From NCBI GenBank assembly GCA_009103225.1, contig RHPI01003642.1, forward strand, positions 157,132 to 221,131: a stretch of 64,000 nt of DNA. Reading direction: 5' to 3'. Origin of the DNA: Chlorokybus atmophyticus (lineage: Eukaryota > Streptophyta > Chlorokybophyceae > Chlorokybales > Chlorokybaceae). Each line of letters starts with the position of its first letter. The stretch's first letter is position 1. The notes below the pieces were generated by a model, which searched no databases, was not told the origin of the DNA, and saw nothing but the letters and a program-made list of their open reading frames with translations. Shown piece after piece: positions 11,667-23,036 of this stretch. The position numbers were made by a program, and so were the translations under genes.

Positions 11667-13827
11667 ATGGCTGGCGTGTCGGTGGTGTCGTCGCTCTCCG
11701 CGTGGTCGTCATCGGCGAGCCTTGGCGACCGCCGCGGTCTCCGGGCGCCCTCTAGCGCTGCCTGCGTCAGCCGAGGTGAGTGAGCATGTTTCTGTGGTCG
11801 CACATTGCAGTGCATTATTTACTACTGTGGTTGTGATATGCTTTGGTTGTAATCCGAACAAAGTCGGATTCAACGGCGCATCGAAGATTGTATGCATGTG
11901 GCGTAGCGATTGAGTCGTCCAGACTGACTGCTGCGCATGATGCATTGGGGCAGCTGAGCCTACTTGTGTCAGGTGGAGTGACCTGGTCAGATTAGATGCC
12001 GTTTGCATGTTCAACACTTGAGCGTTACCCATGTTAAGCATGCCACCCGTGAAAGCCTTGACCGGGCTAGTGTTACATCAAATGGTCGCACACATCCGAC
12101 GCATAGGCTGTATGTGGTAACAGCCTGCATGTTGTGTACGCTGCTTTTCAAGGCACACTTTCTAGGTGCCCTGCATGCAAGCTTGCATGCGGGGTATTCA
12201 GATTCGTTGCACGACTCATGCAGGCGTTTTGCCGGTTCGCTGTGGTGCGCTTGAGAAAGAAGAGTTGCTGAAGGGAGTTGACAAAGACAATCGCAATGCG
12301 GTTGTGCGCGCGTTGGAACAGGTGCTGATGATTGGCATCCGACCAAAACAACCTGCAAGCATGGCGCAGAGTACTCGACTTCACCAACGTAACTGCCAGC
12401 TAGACTGAGGACTCAAGCCACACTTTTGTTATCTGCAGGCTGAAAGAGCGGTGGATCGTTGGGTCATCACGCATACAGATTTCTTGACGCCTCCTGCACT
12501 GGCAGACGCTCGCCGGGCTGTGAATAGGCTCGGAGGAGTTGCATGCGTTGCAACAGGCGGCTACCCGGAGGTAATGCTGTGTTTTGGGGGGTACCTGCGC
12601 ATGCAGCCAATGTTTGTTGTCAATCATGCATGTCAGTAAATTGCACTTTGCAGGCAGAGCGGTGTAGGCTGACGGTTGGAAGGGACGACATGTTGTTTGA
12701 CGTCACGGATGGCATCGGGCATTCAGAAGGAGTCGCTGCGGTGAGGTGGGTAGTGATTTGAGCATACTTGGCAGGCGCAAGCACATGCCTTGGCATGCTG
12801 GTGTTTGTCCGGGAGAGTGGCCACGCTGACGTCCACATGCTGTTTCTCATAGATGGAATTGACGCAGCGTGGCGGGTCGCTTTGAGTTTGATCGCGCCAG
12901 TCATCGAGACTTTTTGGGAGCTATCCTCGGGACAGGCATTGACAGATCCAAAGTGGGCGACATACTCACACAGGTAGCACGCGTTTGTCAAATTCACCAT
13001 GATCTGGCGTGAGTATATGCATATGCTTCTTGACTGAGAAGCCAACTTCTTGCAGGAAGAGACGGGTGCCCATATCATCGTCGCACCCGAGCTTGTGAAC
13101 TATATTGAGTCAGCACTCAACCAGGTATACGCCTGCCTAGAATGCTCTGTGTTGTACTTTTGGTGTCAACAACAGCGTTGATGCCTGCAGGTACGATCGA
13201 TATCCGTCATCACCACCCAAATACCCTTGTCGCAGCTGAAATGGCGACCTGCAGAGTAAGGCAGCAGCAATGAGGCTGTGCCAAGACAGCCATTATCCTC
13301 TTTGCTGAGTGTTCGAGATCCAGTTTGAGCTTACTACGCTGTTGGCACAGGGTTGATACCTTCCGTAGTGTGGAGGCCTCCACCAGAGTGGACGCTGTAG
13401 CTAGCGCCGGCTTCCGCATTTCAAGAAGCAAGCTATCAGAGATGATCAGGTATCACGCATGCATTTGTGCATTCGCACCATCAACTGCGTGCATCAGAGC
13501 TCAGCTGACTGGGATCAGGACTTACTAATTACTGCCATGCAGTTCTGGCGATCTAAAAGTGAACTGGAAGCGAATCAGTAAGGGTAGCTATGTGCTTCAA
13601 AAGGGTGACGTGGTGTCCGTGGCTGGGCTAGGCAGGATACAGGTACGGTACCATTGTTGGACTGGTGGTTACGCAGCCTCACACCGACATTGCATTTAGC
13701 CGATGGCACTGGCCAGGAACATGTTGTGGTGCACTTGACGTATCATAACGCTCGCTGTGCACAGGTGGGCGAGGTCTCACCGACGAAAAAGGATAGGTTT
13801 GCAATTGAGCTGGTCCGTTTCCTGTGA
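11667..13827 (+). CDS. plastid S4 RNA-binding domain protein (YlmH / PSII S4 type)
   Basis: Ten exons: 11667-11775, 12224-12321, 12439-12570, 12654-12745, 12868-12973, 13056-13124, 13191-13255, 13351-13449, 13543-13642, 13765-13827; every junction agrees in phase, giving 310 residues. Exon 1 encodes a Ser/Ala/Arg-rich chloroplast transit peptide (MAGVSVVSSLSAW...). The body has the YlmH pattern: LEKEELLKG, then AERAVDRW, then GGYPEAERCRLTVGR, then HRDFLGAILGTGI and the linker R-KVGDI. The C-terminal S4 domain follows (GFRISRSKLSEMI, GDLKVNWK, KGDVVSVAGLGR). Cyanobacterial and plant members are linked to photosystem II or plastid ribosome function; YlmH itself acts in ribosome rescue. The family is clear, the precise role is inferred. 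Confidence 0.93.
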
Positions 13828-14609
13828 TGACACAGTAAAGCAGCAGTACTCCACACGGCATCTGCGCAACAGGGCAGATGAGCCTAGCCAAGATGTTACG
13901 CATGCACGGCAGCGCACCTGCAGTTGTATTGCTGTCATCGGCACTTGGCATTGAAGAGCCTCTGACAGTGACTATTCTCGTCTCATTTTGGCACTCTTGG
14001 CAGCGATTTGGCGGCCATCATCACTGCGTTCTCGTTTCTGGTACATTGGAACTTGGGACTACAGTTTGGTATGACACAATCCTTCGCAGCACAGGGAATT
14101 GTGAGCTCACCCATACAAATGAATGCACAATGCGTGTCTTGGCATTTACCAACTGACATCTCATTATCAACCATTATTATTATTGATGCAAGTGTTCGAT
14201 GTCAGTGCCACAACCATACCTAATGGTCACTACGCCCAACTGAGGTCTACTGTCAGATTAGGATTGTGCTTGCCAATCTCTAGCTGTGGGTTACTGCTTC
14301 CGAGAATCCCATCGCTCCACATGCAGCTACAATTTGCTTACTAGCTGCCCAACAACAAGCTCCCTTTTCAGTCGACAGAAATTGGTTGTCGGCATATCTG
14401 TGCCCACAACCACATCATGTCACCTGGATCAACCGCCAGCATGTACAACAGTTGTTTAAAGCCGCCAACACCGCAAGGCACCAACCCAGGACACGGCTGG
14501 CAATGTTCTCTGGCAAGCTAGCTTAATGTGACTGCCTGTCACGAGCAGAGCCTGCGACAACACACCAACAATGGTACACGCCATGACAATATTGGCCAAG
14601 TGCACCATC
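13828..14609. other. intergenic between convergent genes
   Basis: Lies between the 3' ends of the S4 gene (+) and the HAD gene (-). Open frames on both strands are short and show no family. It probably holds both 3' UTRs. Confidence 0.5.
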
Positions 14610-16324
14610 CTAGACAGCCAGCAGAGGTGCAACGTGAGTTGGATGCACGAGATGTGCATCAAACAGTGTCTGCAAGGCTGCCGGCTCAGGAAATTCCCCT
14701 ACAGCAGCACCTAGTTCTTCTCGATGTATGCCACTTGTGATAAATATGGAGTCAATGCCAGCAGCTGCGGCACCTGCAATATCATGATGCAAGCTGTCGC
14801 CGACCATGACTGTGGAGGCATGCTCAGCATCGGCTAGCCTCATGCACTCGGTGTATGCGACCTGTACAGCATGCAACAACAGTTCTCAAGTGTTCAACCA
14901 AACATGTGCGCATGGCTTTGCCGCTGCACGTTGCTCTGAACTAAAAGCCATAGTAGTACTCACCGGATCGGGCTTCCCCATGAGCCTCACAACACCTCCC
15001 AACTCTCTGTACATATTCGCCAATGTGCCAGGCATGATGGCTAGCTCATTGCCGCTCACAGTCACGACATCCTACCAGGCAAAGGCAAAACTTGAAGTTG
15101 TTAGCTGCATGCCTCTTAAAGACTGTCATTTATGAAGGCATTACCAAGCTGTGCATGCTTCTTGTCACAGCAATGCATGAGCTGCATCAGGTGATGCAAT
15201 GACAAGCGTAAGCATACCGGGTTAGCGACAATCATGGGTATGCCTTTAGCAGCTGCTTCTGGCAGCAACGCTGACAGCTCCGCTATACTGCGCGGCTGCG
15301 GGGTTGCACCGTCAGGTTGGCCGAGCGCCTGTGTGCCGTGCGCGAGTATGAAGTCGGCGTGAGAGGGGTCTGCGGTGACAGCCAGGTCAAGCCCCTCCAG
15401 AGACACCGATCCACGATCTGCCCAAGTGAAGTGCAAACATGTCCTGCCCAATGTTGCAAACCAGGGATCGTGCCGGCTGCAGCGCATAAAACAACCAGAA
15501 AAGGATGTCACCAACACTGTTCTGATGATCAATGTGCCATGCAAAAGGCTGGAAGTGAAGCGTTAAACAGTACCTGAGCAGGTTCTGGTATGTAATCTCT
15601 CCGCTGGTGACAGCTCCAGCGAACCAGGCAGGATCAAACCCAAATGGCTTCAGCTTTGCAAGAGTAGTGTTGGCTCGCCGCGAGGAGTTGCTGAGCACAT
15701 ACAAGCGCAAGCCCTGTCAGAACAGTTCCAGAAATCTATCCAACACCTCAGTTGAGGACCACAGTATCTGACAATCACTTCCGCACAAGTGATTGTGCGG
15801 AAGTGATTTTCAGATGCTACATCTGACAATATAGTATGTGACAACTACTACATTGTCAGCTGACTTGAAGAGTACTGCAAACCACGCAACAGGCACAACA
15901 AACCCTTACCATGGCATGCAGCTCGCGCACTGCCTCCACAGCTCTGGGATAAGCGTTCTTTCCGTCATGCAGCACCCCAAATTGGTCTAGCAGCCATGTC
16001 TGTTAAAGCAGCACAAGCCTTCAGGACATTGCAACAGAAAGCTCAAAGCTCGCGCCAACAGCTTGGGATGCCCGAACAATGGATGATGTGCACTTGCGCA
16101 AAGCTTGCCTTGTAAGGACCAGCTGGCGAAGCCAATGCTCGGACATTGTCCAGGACAGCAGGCGCCAATGAAGCAGCAGCATTGGCAGAAGAACTGCAAG
16201 CTGAGACCACCATCAGCTTGCAGCGCTGTGCACGACGCGCACCCTTCACCACAACAGCAGCCTGAAGAGGATGCAATGTCGGCAGTGCTAGCCGCCCCAC
16301 CACCGGCGCCAATGCCGCCGCCAT
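14610..16324 (-). CDS. HAD-superfamily IIA hydrolase (hyp4 / TIGR01459-like), organelle-targeted
   Basis: Exons: 16324-16109, 15999-15910, 15713-15574, 15476-15218, 15071-14964, 14861-14610; phases agree, 354 residues. After an Ala/Arg-rich presequence the catalytic box reads LLDQFGVLHDG (nucleophile Asp in LDQFG). Then come the family motifs VLSNSSRR (HAD motif II), ATLGRTCLHFTWADRG, ADFILAHGTQALG and MGKPDPVAY (motif III Lys), and MVGDSLHHDIAGA with the metal-binding aspartate of motif IV. Members occur in plants and bacteria; the natural substrate is unknown. Intron 1 uses a GC donor (AAG|GCAAGC). Intron 3 contains a long hairpin (15766-15815). The gene is head to head with selenoprotein K. 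Confidence 0.9.
15766..15815. repeat. 50-bp intronic hairpin
   Basis: Perfect 14-bp arms 15773-15786 and 15795-15808 with an 8-nt loop. Pairing resumes outside after a one-base mismatch (ATCTGA / TCAGAT), for about 20 paired bases. It lies in an intron of the HAD gene. Confidence 0.8.
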
Positions 16325-16549
16325 GAACAGCCACGTGCCAAGCCGCTGCGTAAGCAAAACGTGCGCAACAACAATCTGTCGTCTCTCTTCCACTCAGCAG
16401 AAGTGTCCGGAGGAATCAGCTGTTGGAGGCGGCGGTGAGGTTGCAGCTGCGGCGGAGGCTGAGGCGGATGGGATGGGCTTCATAGGCTTGCCTGACGCCG
16501 TGTTAAAGGCTTCTGGCGACCGAAGCTAGGCGACGTCGCGCCTGCCGAG
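16325..16549. promoter_or_regulatory. likely shared promoter, HAD hydrolase / selenoprotein K
   Basis: 225 bp separate the two divergent start codons. No core motif was recognised; the right half is GGC/GAG-repeat-like. Confidence 0.45.
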
Positions 16550-17722
16550 ATGGCTTACATTGTCAACGGTAAGCCTCCGCCCAGGGTTTTTGTGCACATC
16601 AAGCTCCTGCTGTGAGTGTGGCAGTCTCTCAGAATCCCTGCAAATCGGTCGTGATCAAAGCCTACTCGACCAAAAAGTTTGGCTAGTTGGGTAGGCGCTT
16701 TGAGCGAGCAGCGGGCCTTGTACGCTGTTTGCTGCAGCATGAAGTGCTGTCTGTTGCAACAGCAGTTTTGGTGTCATTGTAACCATCAAAGCGCCAATTC
16801 TGCTGAAGGATTTATTTTTTTTGATATCTGAATTGAATCTTATTGCGTGTGCTGACTATGTCGCATGCTGTCATGGCGAGCAGGGGAGGTTGTGCAGAAG
16901 CGGTCGCCCTGGCGCATAGACTCAATTCCGCGGTTCTTCTGGGCCATCATCAACACCATCTTCTTTTTGTATGTGTTCTTCCAAGTGTTCTTCTTGTCCT
17001 TTGACTGTGCTGTACCTGTATCTGCACCCTATCAGCGCGACCTTTGCTAACCAGCTGACTGACTTGTTTTGTGCTTCTCTGCACGGCAACACTAACAGCC
17101 TTCAGACCCTTTTTTCGGTAAGTGCGTATGCTGTGTTGGCTTGTTAGGTTGCTGACAGTGTGTTGTAAGGGCCCATTGCCATCCCCTCAATGAGGCTTGC
17201 ATCCAAGTTCTCTCATGGCCTTGCGTGCGTGCTGCAGCCTGAGGCAAACAACAGCTACGGCAAGAAGGATGGCAACAACAGGCGCGGCCCGGGCGGCAGC
17301 GGGGGCGGGAGCGGGGGTGGCGGGAGGCCGGGTGGGGGTGGGGGTGGAGGTGGGGGCGGGCCGAGGCCACGCATCGCTGGCATGGACCGGATACGGCAAG
17401 CTAATACATGTGCGTGCTTTGCTCTATGTTAAGAGTCAGTCGGTGTTGCTGCTACTTGTCAGTAATGTGCAGTTGTTCTTCGCTACCATTGCTTGAGCAA
17501 TACAGCAGCCATCGATGATGCACATGCCTGCACAAGTCACCGTTGCGGTCACGTCAGGAGGATTCCAAGCATGTGTTGTGTTTGATTAGGCATTGACGTT
17601 TTTGTTGGTGTCTAACATAGCTCTGCACATTTCTTGTCAATGCAAGTAAGTCACGCATGGTAGTTGCTGACGCGTCATGCAAAGCAGGTGTGCCTGGTGG
17701 TGGTGGCGCATGATCTCGGTAA
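16550..17722 (+). CDS. SELENOK: selenoprotein K (TGA read as selenocysteine)
   Basis: Exons: 16550-16568, 16884-16984, 17106-17117 (a 12-nt microexon), 17238-17409, 17688-17722; all phases agree. The protein starts MAYIVNG, followed by SPWRIDSIPRFFWA and one transmembrane helix (IINTIFFLYVFFQ), then a Gly/Arg/Pro-rich tail with MDRIRQ, matching the family layout MVYISNG - SPWR - FFW - TM - Gly-rich - MGRI. The last exon gives PGGGGA, then TGA (17711-17713), then TCT CGG TAA. The TGA codon is therefore third from the C-terminus, exactly where animal SELENOK has Sec (U-G-R end). SELENOK is an ER membrane protein linked to ER-associated degradation and p97 recruitment. If TGA were a plain stop the protein would lose only Sec-Ser-Arg. 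Confidence 0.87.
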
Positions 17723-17824
17723 GGCATTTGCATGTTGGCATTAGGCTTTTGCAGCTCAGCTGCTTGCCTAGCCGATGCAAGTGCCGCGTTCCGTCTCATA
17801 TTCTCCCGGGCAGCGTAACCAAGC

Positions 17825-17876
17825 GTGTCAGCTCATGAACGCTGCAATGAGCAAGCATCAGTGCGCCTTATGACAC
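17825..17876 (+). promoter_or_regulatory. candidate SECIS element of selenoprotein K
   Basis: About 100 nt past the TAA the sequence can fold with a lower helix GTGTCA/TGACAC. An internal loop holds ATGA (17835-17838), an upper helix CGCTG/CAGTG follows, and the apical region contains AA (17853-17854). The 3' GA partner of the quartet falls at the start of the lower helix, so the fit to the SECIS consensus is imperfect. Confidence 0.35.
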
Positions 17877-18957
17877 CAACTCAGTCAAACCTCGCCAGAG
17901 GGTTGGGTTGGTTGAACTGCTCACTGAGCTTGCCAGTCTTTGGGATTGCTTTTGTAGTGAACTGTGTACTACAGCTGTGTACTGTGAGTTAGCAGCCTGG
18001 GTGTAGCAAGAAAGGGTTTTAAGTGTTGCACCATGGTGCTAGAGTAAGTAAGTCCAGGAAAAGTTGCCTCTGCAATGCAGGGAGGGCAAGAGTCTGTTCT
18101 TTGTGCTGGTTTTCCTTTTGACGCTATCCATGTGTGTGACAATCATGGGCTTGTGTACAAGAGATAGTATGCTAGGTAGTCCGCATGCATAGGGTGTCAT
18201 GCATAACGCATGCAAGTGCATCCGCAACTAACCTTTATGCAACTTGACCACCGGGCTAGCCACTACATCTTCTACACTACTACCAGCCCCCGTTAGACAT
18301 ACAAGCATGCATGTTGTCAAATCACCTGCGTGTGCTGAGGATAGTCATGCTGTAGCCTGCATGACTGTGTCGCCTTGCTGGCACTTGCGCACAGGGTGAC
18401 CGGGCAGCTGAAGGAATGGTTGCCTACTCCATGTGCGCTATAGGTAACAGGGAGGAAAGTTTGCATGGTGAGATGGCGTCGTGCTGACATGGGCAAATTT
18501 CCCCCCGAGTCATTGGAATCCGCGCGCAACTGCATGTGAGGGTTGCAATCATCTATGCGAACCGTGGGTGATATACCGGCAAGCATGCACGCACATTCAG
18601 TTGATATGTGCGCTCAATCAATCGCTTAAACTCAAGTAAGCAGTGTGGGCTGGCTCAAGCCCTCAAACTCTACGAGTTGCATACACGAAAGCAGCAACGA
18701 CTGCCTGCGGTATAACAATCAGTAGTGAAAGAATCCGATGTGGTGACGGATCAGAACACTTGGGGACACAAATTGTACATGCGAGTTGCCATGCTGCTTC
18801 TCACAAGATTGCATGGTGTCTGCGCATCTTACAGGATGCACACAGTGGCACTAACAGCCAATATTTGCATCACCAAGGCTAGAGGTAATACATAGTTTAC
18901 AGTGGCGCCATCCAAGTAGTTCTCGGGTGTTTTTAAAACTTGTATAACGTTGCACGC

Positions 18958-18986
18958 TTCGTATTGCGTGCCTCGCGCAATACGAA
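18958..18986. repeat. perfect 11-bp inverted repeat, 7-nt loop
   Basis: Arms TTCGTATTGCG (18958-18968) and CGCAATACGAA (18976-18986). Confidence 0.8.
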
Positions 18987-19006
18987 CGCCTTGCTAGAAC
19001 GTCGGG

Positions 19007-19044
19007 GGTATATCGTCAAATGAGTTACCAATTGACGATATACC
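19007..19044. repeat. perfect 13-bp inverted repeat, 12-nt loop
   Basis: Arms GGTATATCGTCAA (19007-19019) and TTGACGATATACC (19032-19044), only 20 bp after the preceding hairpin. Confidence 0.8.
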
Positions 19045-19726
19045 TTTCATGCTGTTGAGGCGGAGGTTTTTTCAGATAGTCATCGTTAGCATTCCCTTGC
19101 AAGTGTTGCGCGCGCTTCAAACTTGCACCTGATAGCGCGTAGCACCGGCAGCGTTAATTACAGACCGGGTTTACCGTTGCGGAGGTTGAGCGGCTTTGTG
19201 ATACTGTTTCGCAAGCGAGTGTTGTGCGCGCTGCAGCGGGCGCAGGCGTGGGCGATGTTGCAGCGAGGGGCGGCGGTAGAGGCAATGCCCGGCTTGGGAC
19301 CTCTCCACGTCGAGCTTATGGCGACGGAGGAGGACGTTGCGCTGGGAGGCATGGTGTGAGTGTTGAGGCGCCACATGTGTTGAGATATTGATGCTGGTGA
19401 TACGTGCTTGTGCATGTGGTGGTGTGTGTGGTTTGTGTTGATAGGCATGGTAGATGTTGACAGTCGAACACTTGCGCGTTCATCTTAGTGGTGAGCGAGA
19501 GAGAGAGAAGGGCGGGCCATGTTAGCTTGTGCTATGGCTATCTCAGTTATTACTTCAAGATGAATGCATCGTACTCTTGATCCCCTATAAATAGATGTCG
19601 CACCCATTGTGATATAGTGCATAGCGGTACAACGGATGGCTATAGCACAGCCGGGCTAAGTAACGACACCTGGCAAATGGCATTACAATGATGTAAGAAG
19701 CATCAAGCACAACGCACACACAACCA

Positions 19727-19815
19727 ACTAGCAAGCTGAGTGGGCGGCCCACTACTCTGGGCAAAGTGCACTAGCCTAAAGCATAGAGTAAAAGAAAGGG
19801 TGGAGGGAAGGGGCA
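19727..19815 (+). repeat. dispersed repeat, copy 1
   Basis: Shares the core CTAGCAAGCTGAG...GCCCACTAC...AGTGCACTAGCCTA with the inverse of 26448-26545, with scattered mismatches over about 90 bp. This indicates a diverged repeat family. Confidence 0.7.
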
Positions 19816-22205
19816 AGGCAAGACCAAAGCAAAGGAGCATCTGCCAGCACTGCACAGAGAGGTTAGCGGAGCCCTCGCCGTCAAACAGCAAACACCGTGT
19901 CGGCGACTCAACTGCTATGAATGCGCTGTCTGTGCGCGCATGCCATGCACAAAGTTGTGCATGACATACCACGTCCATACTTTATACACGTTTCGACCGT
20001 TATGGCCCCTGATGGTTTTTGCTCGCTGCCAACTGTCTTATGGTCGGAGACTTTCGATGGCAGCTGCTGGCGATGCGCGCTCAAACAAATTGGCAATGCT
20101 AACTCAAACATACCAACCTTACTACCAATGCGGCTACCATGTTGCATCGTGCTGCTAACGAGCAGAGTGGCAGAGGTAGAGGGGCAGCAATATGCAATAG
20201 GGGTTGCAAGAGCACACCATTGTACAACGCAGCACTGCAATCACCACCCTCGGTGTTTTAAACTTATGCCACCCTGAAGAGGAGCTCCTCTTCGCGGATT
20301 AATTGCCAACCTGTTCCAACTTCCTAATTCCTACTACAGCATATGCATATGGTATATATCGTTGTATGTCATGCAAAAACATGCGTGCACAGGCATTGAT
20401 GCATAGCAGGCACAACTTGGCAAGCAGAGGCACTTAATATTACACCCGGTGCCTTATTTTTGCTACCTTGAATACTAATATGTGCTGTGTGCAATGCACT
20501 AGCAGTGTGGCGGGCGTTTGATTGCATATCACACAAAGCACTTTGTGGTTTTAGTGCCTTGCCCACCCCTTCGCCCCACTTGCACGCACGCACTTAGCTG
20601 AGCATATAGTTAATGTGTATGCCTGTGTATGCCCTCTGCTGAAACAAAGCCCTACCCTGTCTCTGCTTGCATTGCTGTGCCTCGCGCTTGTATGTTCTCA
20701 TTGCATCTGCTACTCAAATCAGCTTGAATAGCATTGCAAACACATACATAGCCAACATACACGCCCAAATACAAGCACGCCCTTTGTTGTGTACCTTGAT
20801 AAGCAGGCCCTCAATATTCATCACTCCTTGAGTTGCTATGTTTCCATCCTTGCGCTGGTTAATGCTGCTTGTGAGTGTATGCTAATGCAAATTGGCATAT
20901 GCGCACGCAAAGGCAAACAAAGCCAGATGCTGCGCCGGCGTGGAATGAGGGAGGACTCGACGTCGGGGAAAATGAGAAGTTTTGGCGGACGTGACAGCTC
21001 CGGGCTGGTAGTACCGCAGTGCAGTTGTGTGTAGAATATATGCAATGCTGTGATTGTGACCAACACGACATACATGACACATGCATGCCCCTGGTTGGCA
21101 ATGTCTCACGTGTGGCGCTGCGTGGCAGGTGCGGCGCTGTATTCTTCCTTCATACACTAACAGCGACAGCGTCACACCAAGCTACGTACTGTCAACCCTG
21201 CCTATCACTGCACAAGCATACTCACACGCATGCCAGCGGCATGCAAGCGCTGTATTACTTGCCACTGCTTCGCACGTCACGCAAGTGTTGCTGAGGGGCC
21301 CAGCACACTGCCACTCTTTGCTTGCTTGCCAACAGCCTAACGCTGACCTGTTCTTTGTGTACACCGTCCCCTCCCTCACCCCCGTTCTACCTCACCAACT
21401 TCTGCCTTGCTGGGTTGTGTATGCTATGTCTACCTAGTTGTGCTGTGTGTCATAACACGGTCCTTGCATATGCATGAGCAACAAGGTACAAAAGGTGGTA
21501 TGCTGTAATGTGCATGGAGAACAAGAATAACCTGAACAATGTGTCCAAGTGTGTGGTGTAATGTGGTGTGGTGCTAACGAGGACACGCGGCGACGGCGAA
21601 CATGTGCACATGCCAATCACTCCCCTCACCAACATTATGCCATGGCTCCTAAGACAGGCACAGATTAGTCAGATTGACAGGAAAATATTAACGTCTGACA
21701 ATGCAATTCAACCCTTACAATATGGACGCTGTTTGCTATCACAGCACCTCGCACAATTCCGGGAGCTGGGGCATGCACAACAGAGCGGGCAAAGAGATGC
21801 AAATCGACTGATTCAGATGGCGACTTCATGCCTGTGTTCATGAAAAGTACAATCTGTTAATGAGCTTGGACAAGCAGACTGGTTGAATACTGCCATGACA
21901 CTGAGTGCATGGAGGGTATGTAAGTCTCAGCATGCTCCATAAGACACCAAGCAGATAGAGAGGCAGGAACTGGCAGATCTGCATAAAATGCAGCAGAGTT
22001 GCCACCAACTCCGCCTGTAACCAGACACGCCAGCATAACAGCGCAGCAGAGGATTGACTGTTATTGCTCAGAAACCTGTGCACTGTCGCTAGGACCGACC
22101 ATTGCACACAAGTTCAAGGTATCTGTTGAGTGCTGGCAACTTCTATCAAACAGACTCTTCAGCTTCAAGCTGATAGCACCCACTTCCCTGCGGAATGTAG
22201 CTGAA

Positions 22206-22720
22206 CTAGCAGCCAGTTATTGACCATGAGTGCCTGGTCTCAAACAGGTGGATAACCACCTGCTTCGCATTAATTGTTGTGCAGCCAGACATTGCTGTCA
22301 AAACTGCTTGGATCTGGACATAAGCTCCATGATTCCACTCGTTTCTTCTTCCTTGCTCGATCAGTCCAAGGTGCCAGAAGTGCAATGGCATGTCCACAGC
22401 GTGGACACACGTGACGTGGTGCAGTGTCTGTGCTGGTGTTTCATCTTTGAAGTGCTCACCAGTGAATGTGTCTCTGTAATGAGGTTGGTTGCTCACTGTC
22501 CATGCTGGCTCAAGAGGCTCCTTTCACCATCTCTTGACACGGCTCCTCAATGGTCGCCTCAGTGATATCAGCTCCATACAGTGGCCCCGGTTGAAATGCC
22601 ATGCAGATACTTCCGGGCAGCATCTGCCAATGATCCTATGCACTCTTTCACTGCCTCGGCTCCCACAACTGGGGCTCCAGGCTGCTGCAGATGGGCAGAA
22701 TCCGCCAATGCTACACACTG
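22206..22720 (-). other. possible exons of an unidentified gene
   Basis: Two segments look protein-like on the minus strand. One (about 22700-22590) reads GAPVVGAEAVKECIGSLADA in frame and ends at a GTATGG donor-like site. The other (about 22495-22300) contains CPRCGH in one frame, a possible zinc-ribbon knuckle, after a CATTACAG acceptor. I could not link them with consistent phase, and upstream sequence is lost in the gap at 22773. No family recognised. Confidence 0.25.
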
Positions 22721-22772
22721 TCGGGACTACCAGATCTCCTTCCCTCCCCGCTTCCCCCCAACCCCGATCCCC

Positions 22773-22987
22773 NNNNNNNNNNNNNNNNNNNNNNNNNNNN
22801 NNNNNNNNNNNNNNNNNNNNNNNNNNNNNNNNNNNNNNNNNNNNNNNNNNNNNNNNNNNNNNNNNNNNNNNNNNNNNNNNNNNNNNNNNNNNNNNNNNNN
22901 NNNNNNNNNNNNNNNNNNNNNNNNNNNNNNNNNNNNNNNNNNNNNNNNNNNNNNNNNNNNNNNNNNNNNNNNNNNNNNNNNNNNNNN
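22773..22987. other. assembly gap (215 N)
   Basis: Run of N, followed directly by 47 consecutive C. Confidence 0.97.

Positions 22988-23034
<47 letters not shown>
22988..23034. repeat. poly-C homopolymer (47 bp)
   Basis: Uninterrupted C run bordering the gap; the left gap flank is also C-rich. Any open frame across it (poly-Pro or poly-Gly) is artefactual. Confidence 0.95.

Positions 23035-23036
<2 letters not shown>

Larger units (their letters stand above)
17877..22205. other. gene-poor region
   Basis: No phased exon chain or family motif was found. Small starts such as 19317-19359 (MATEEDVALGG) and 20929-21008 (MLRRRGMREDS...) could be first exons of unknown genes but have no visible continuation. 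Two hairpins and one dispersed repeat are listed separately. Confidence 0.5.
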
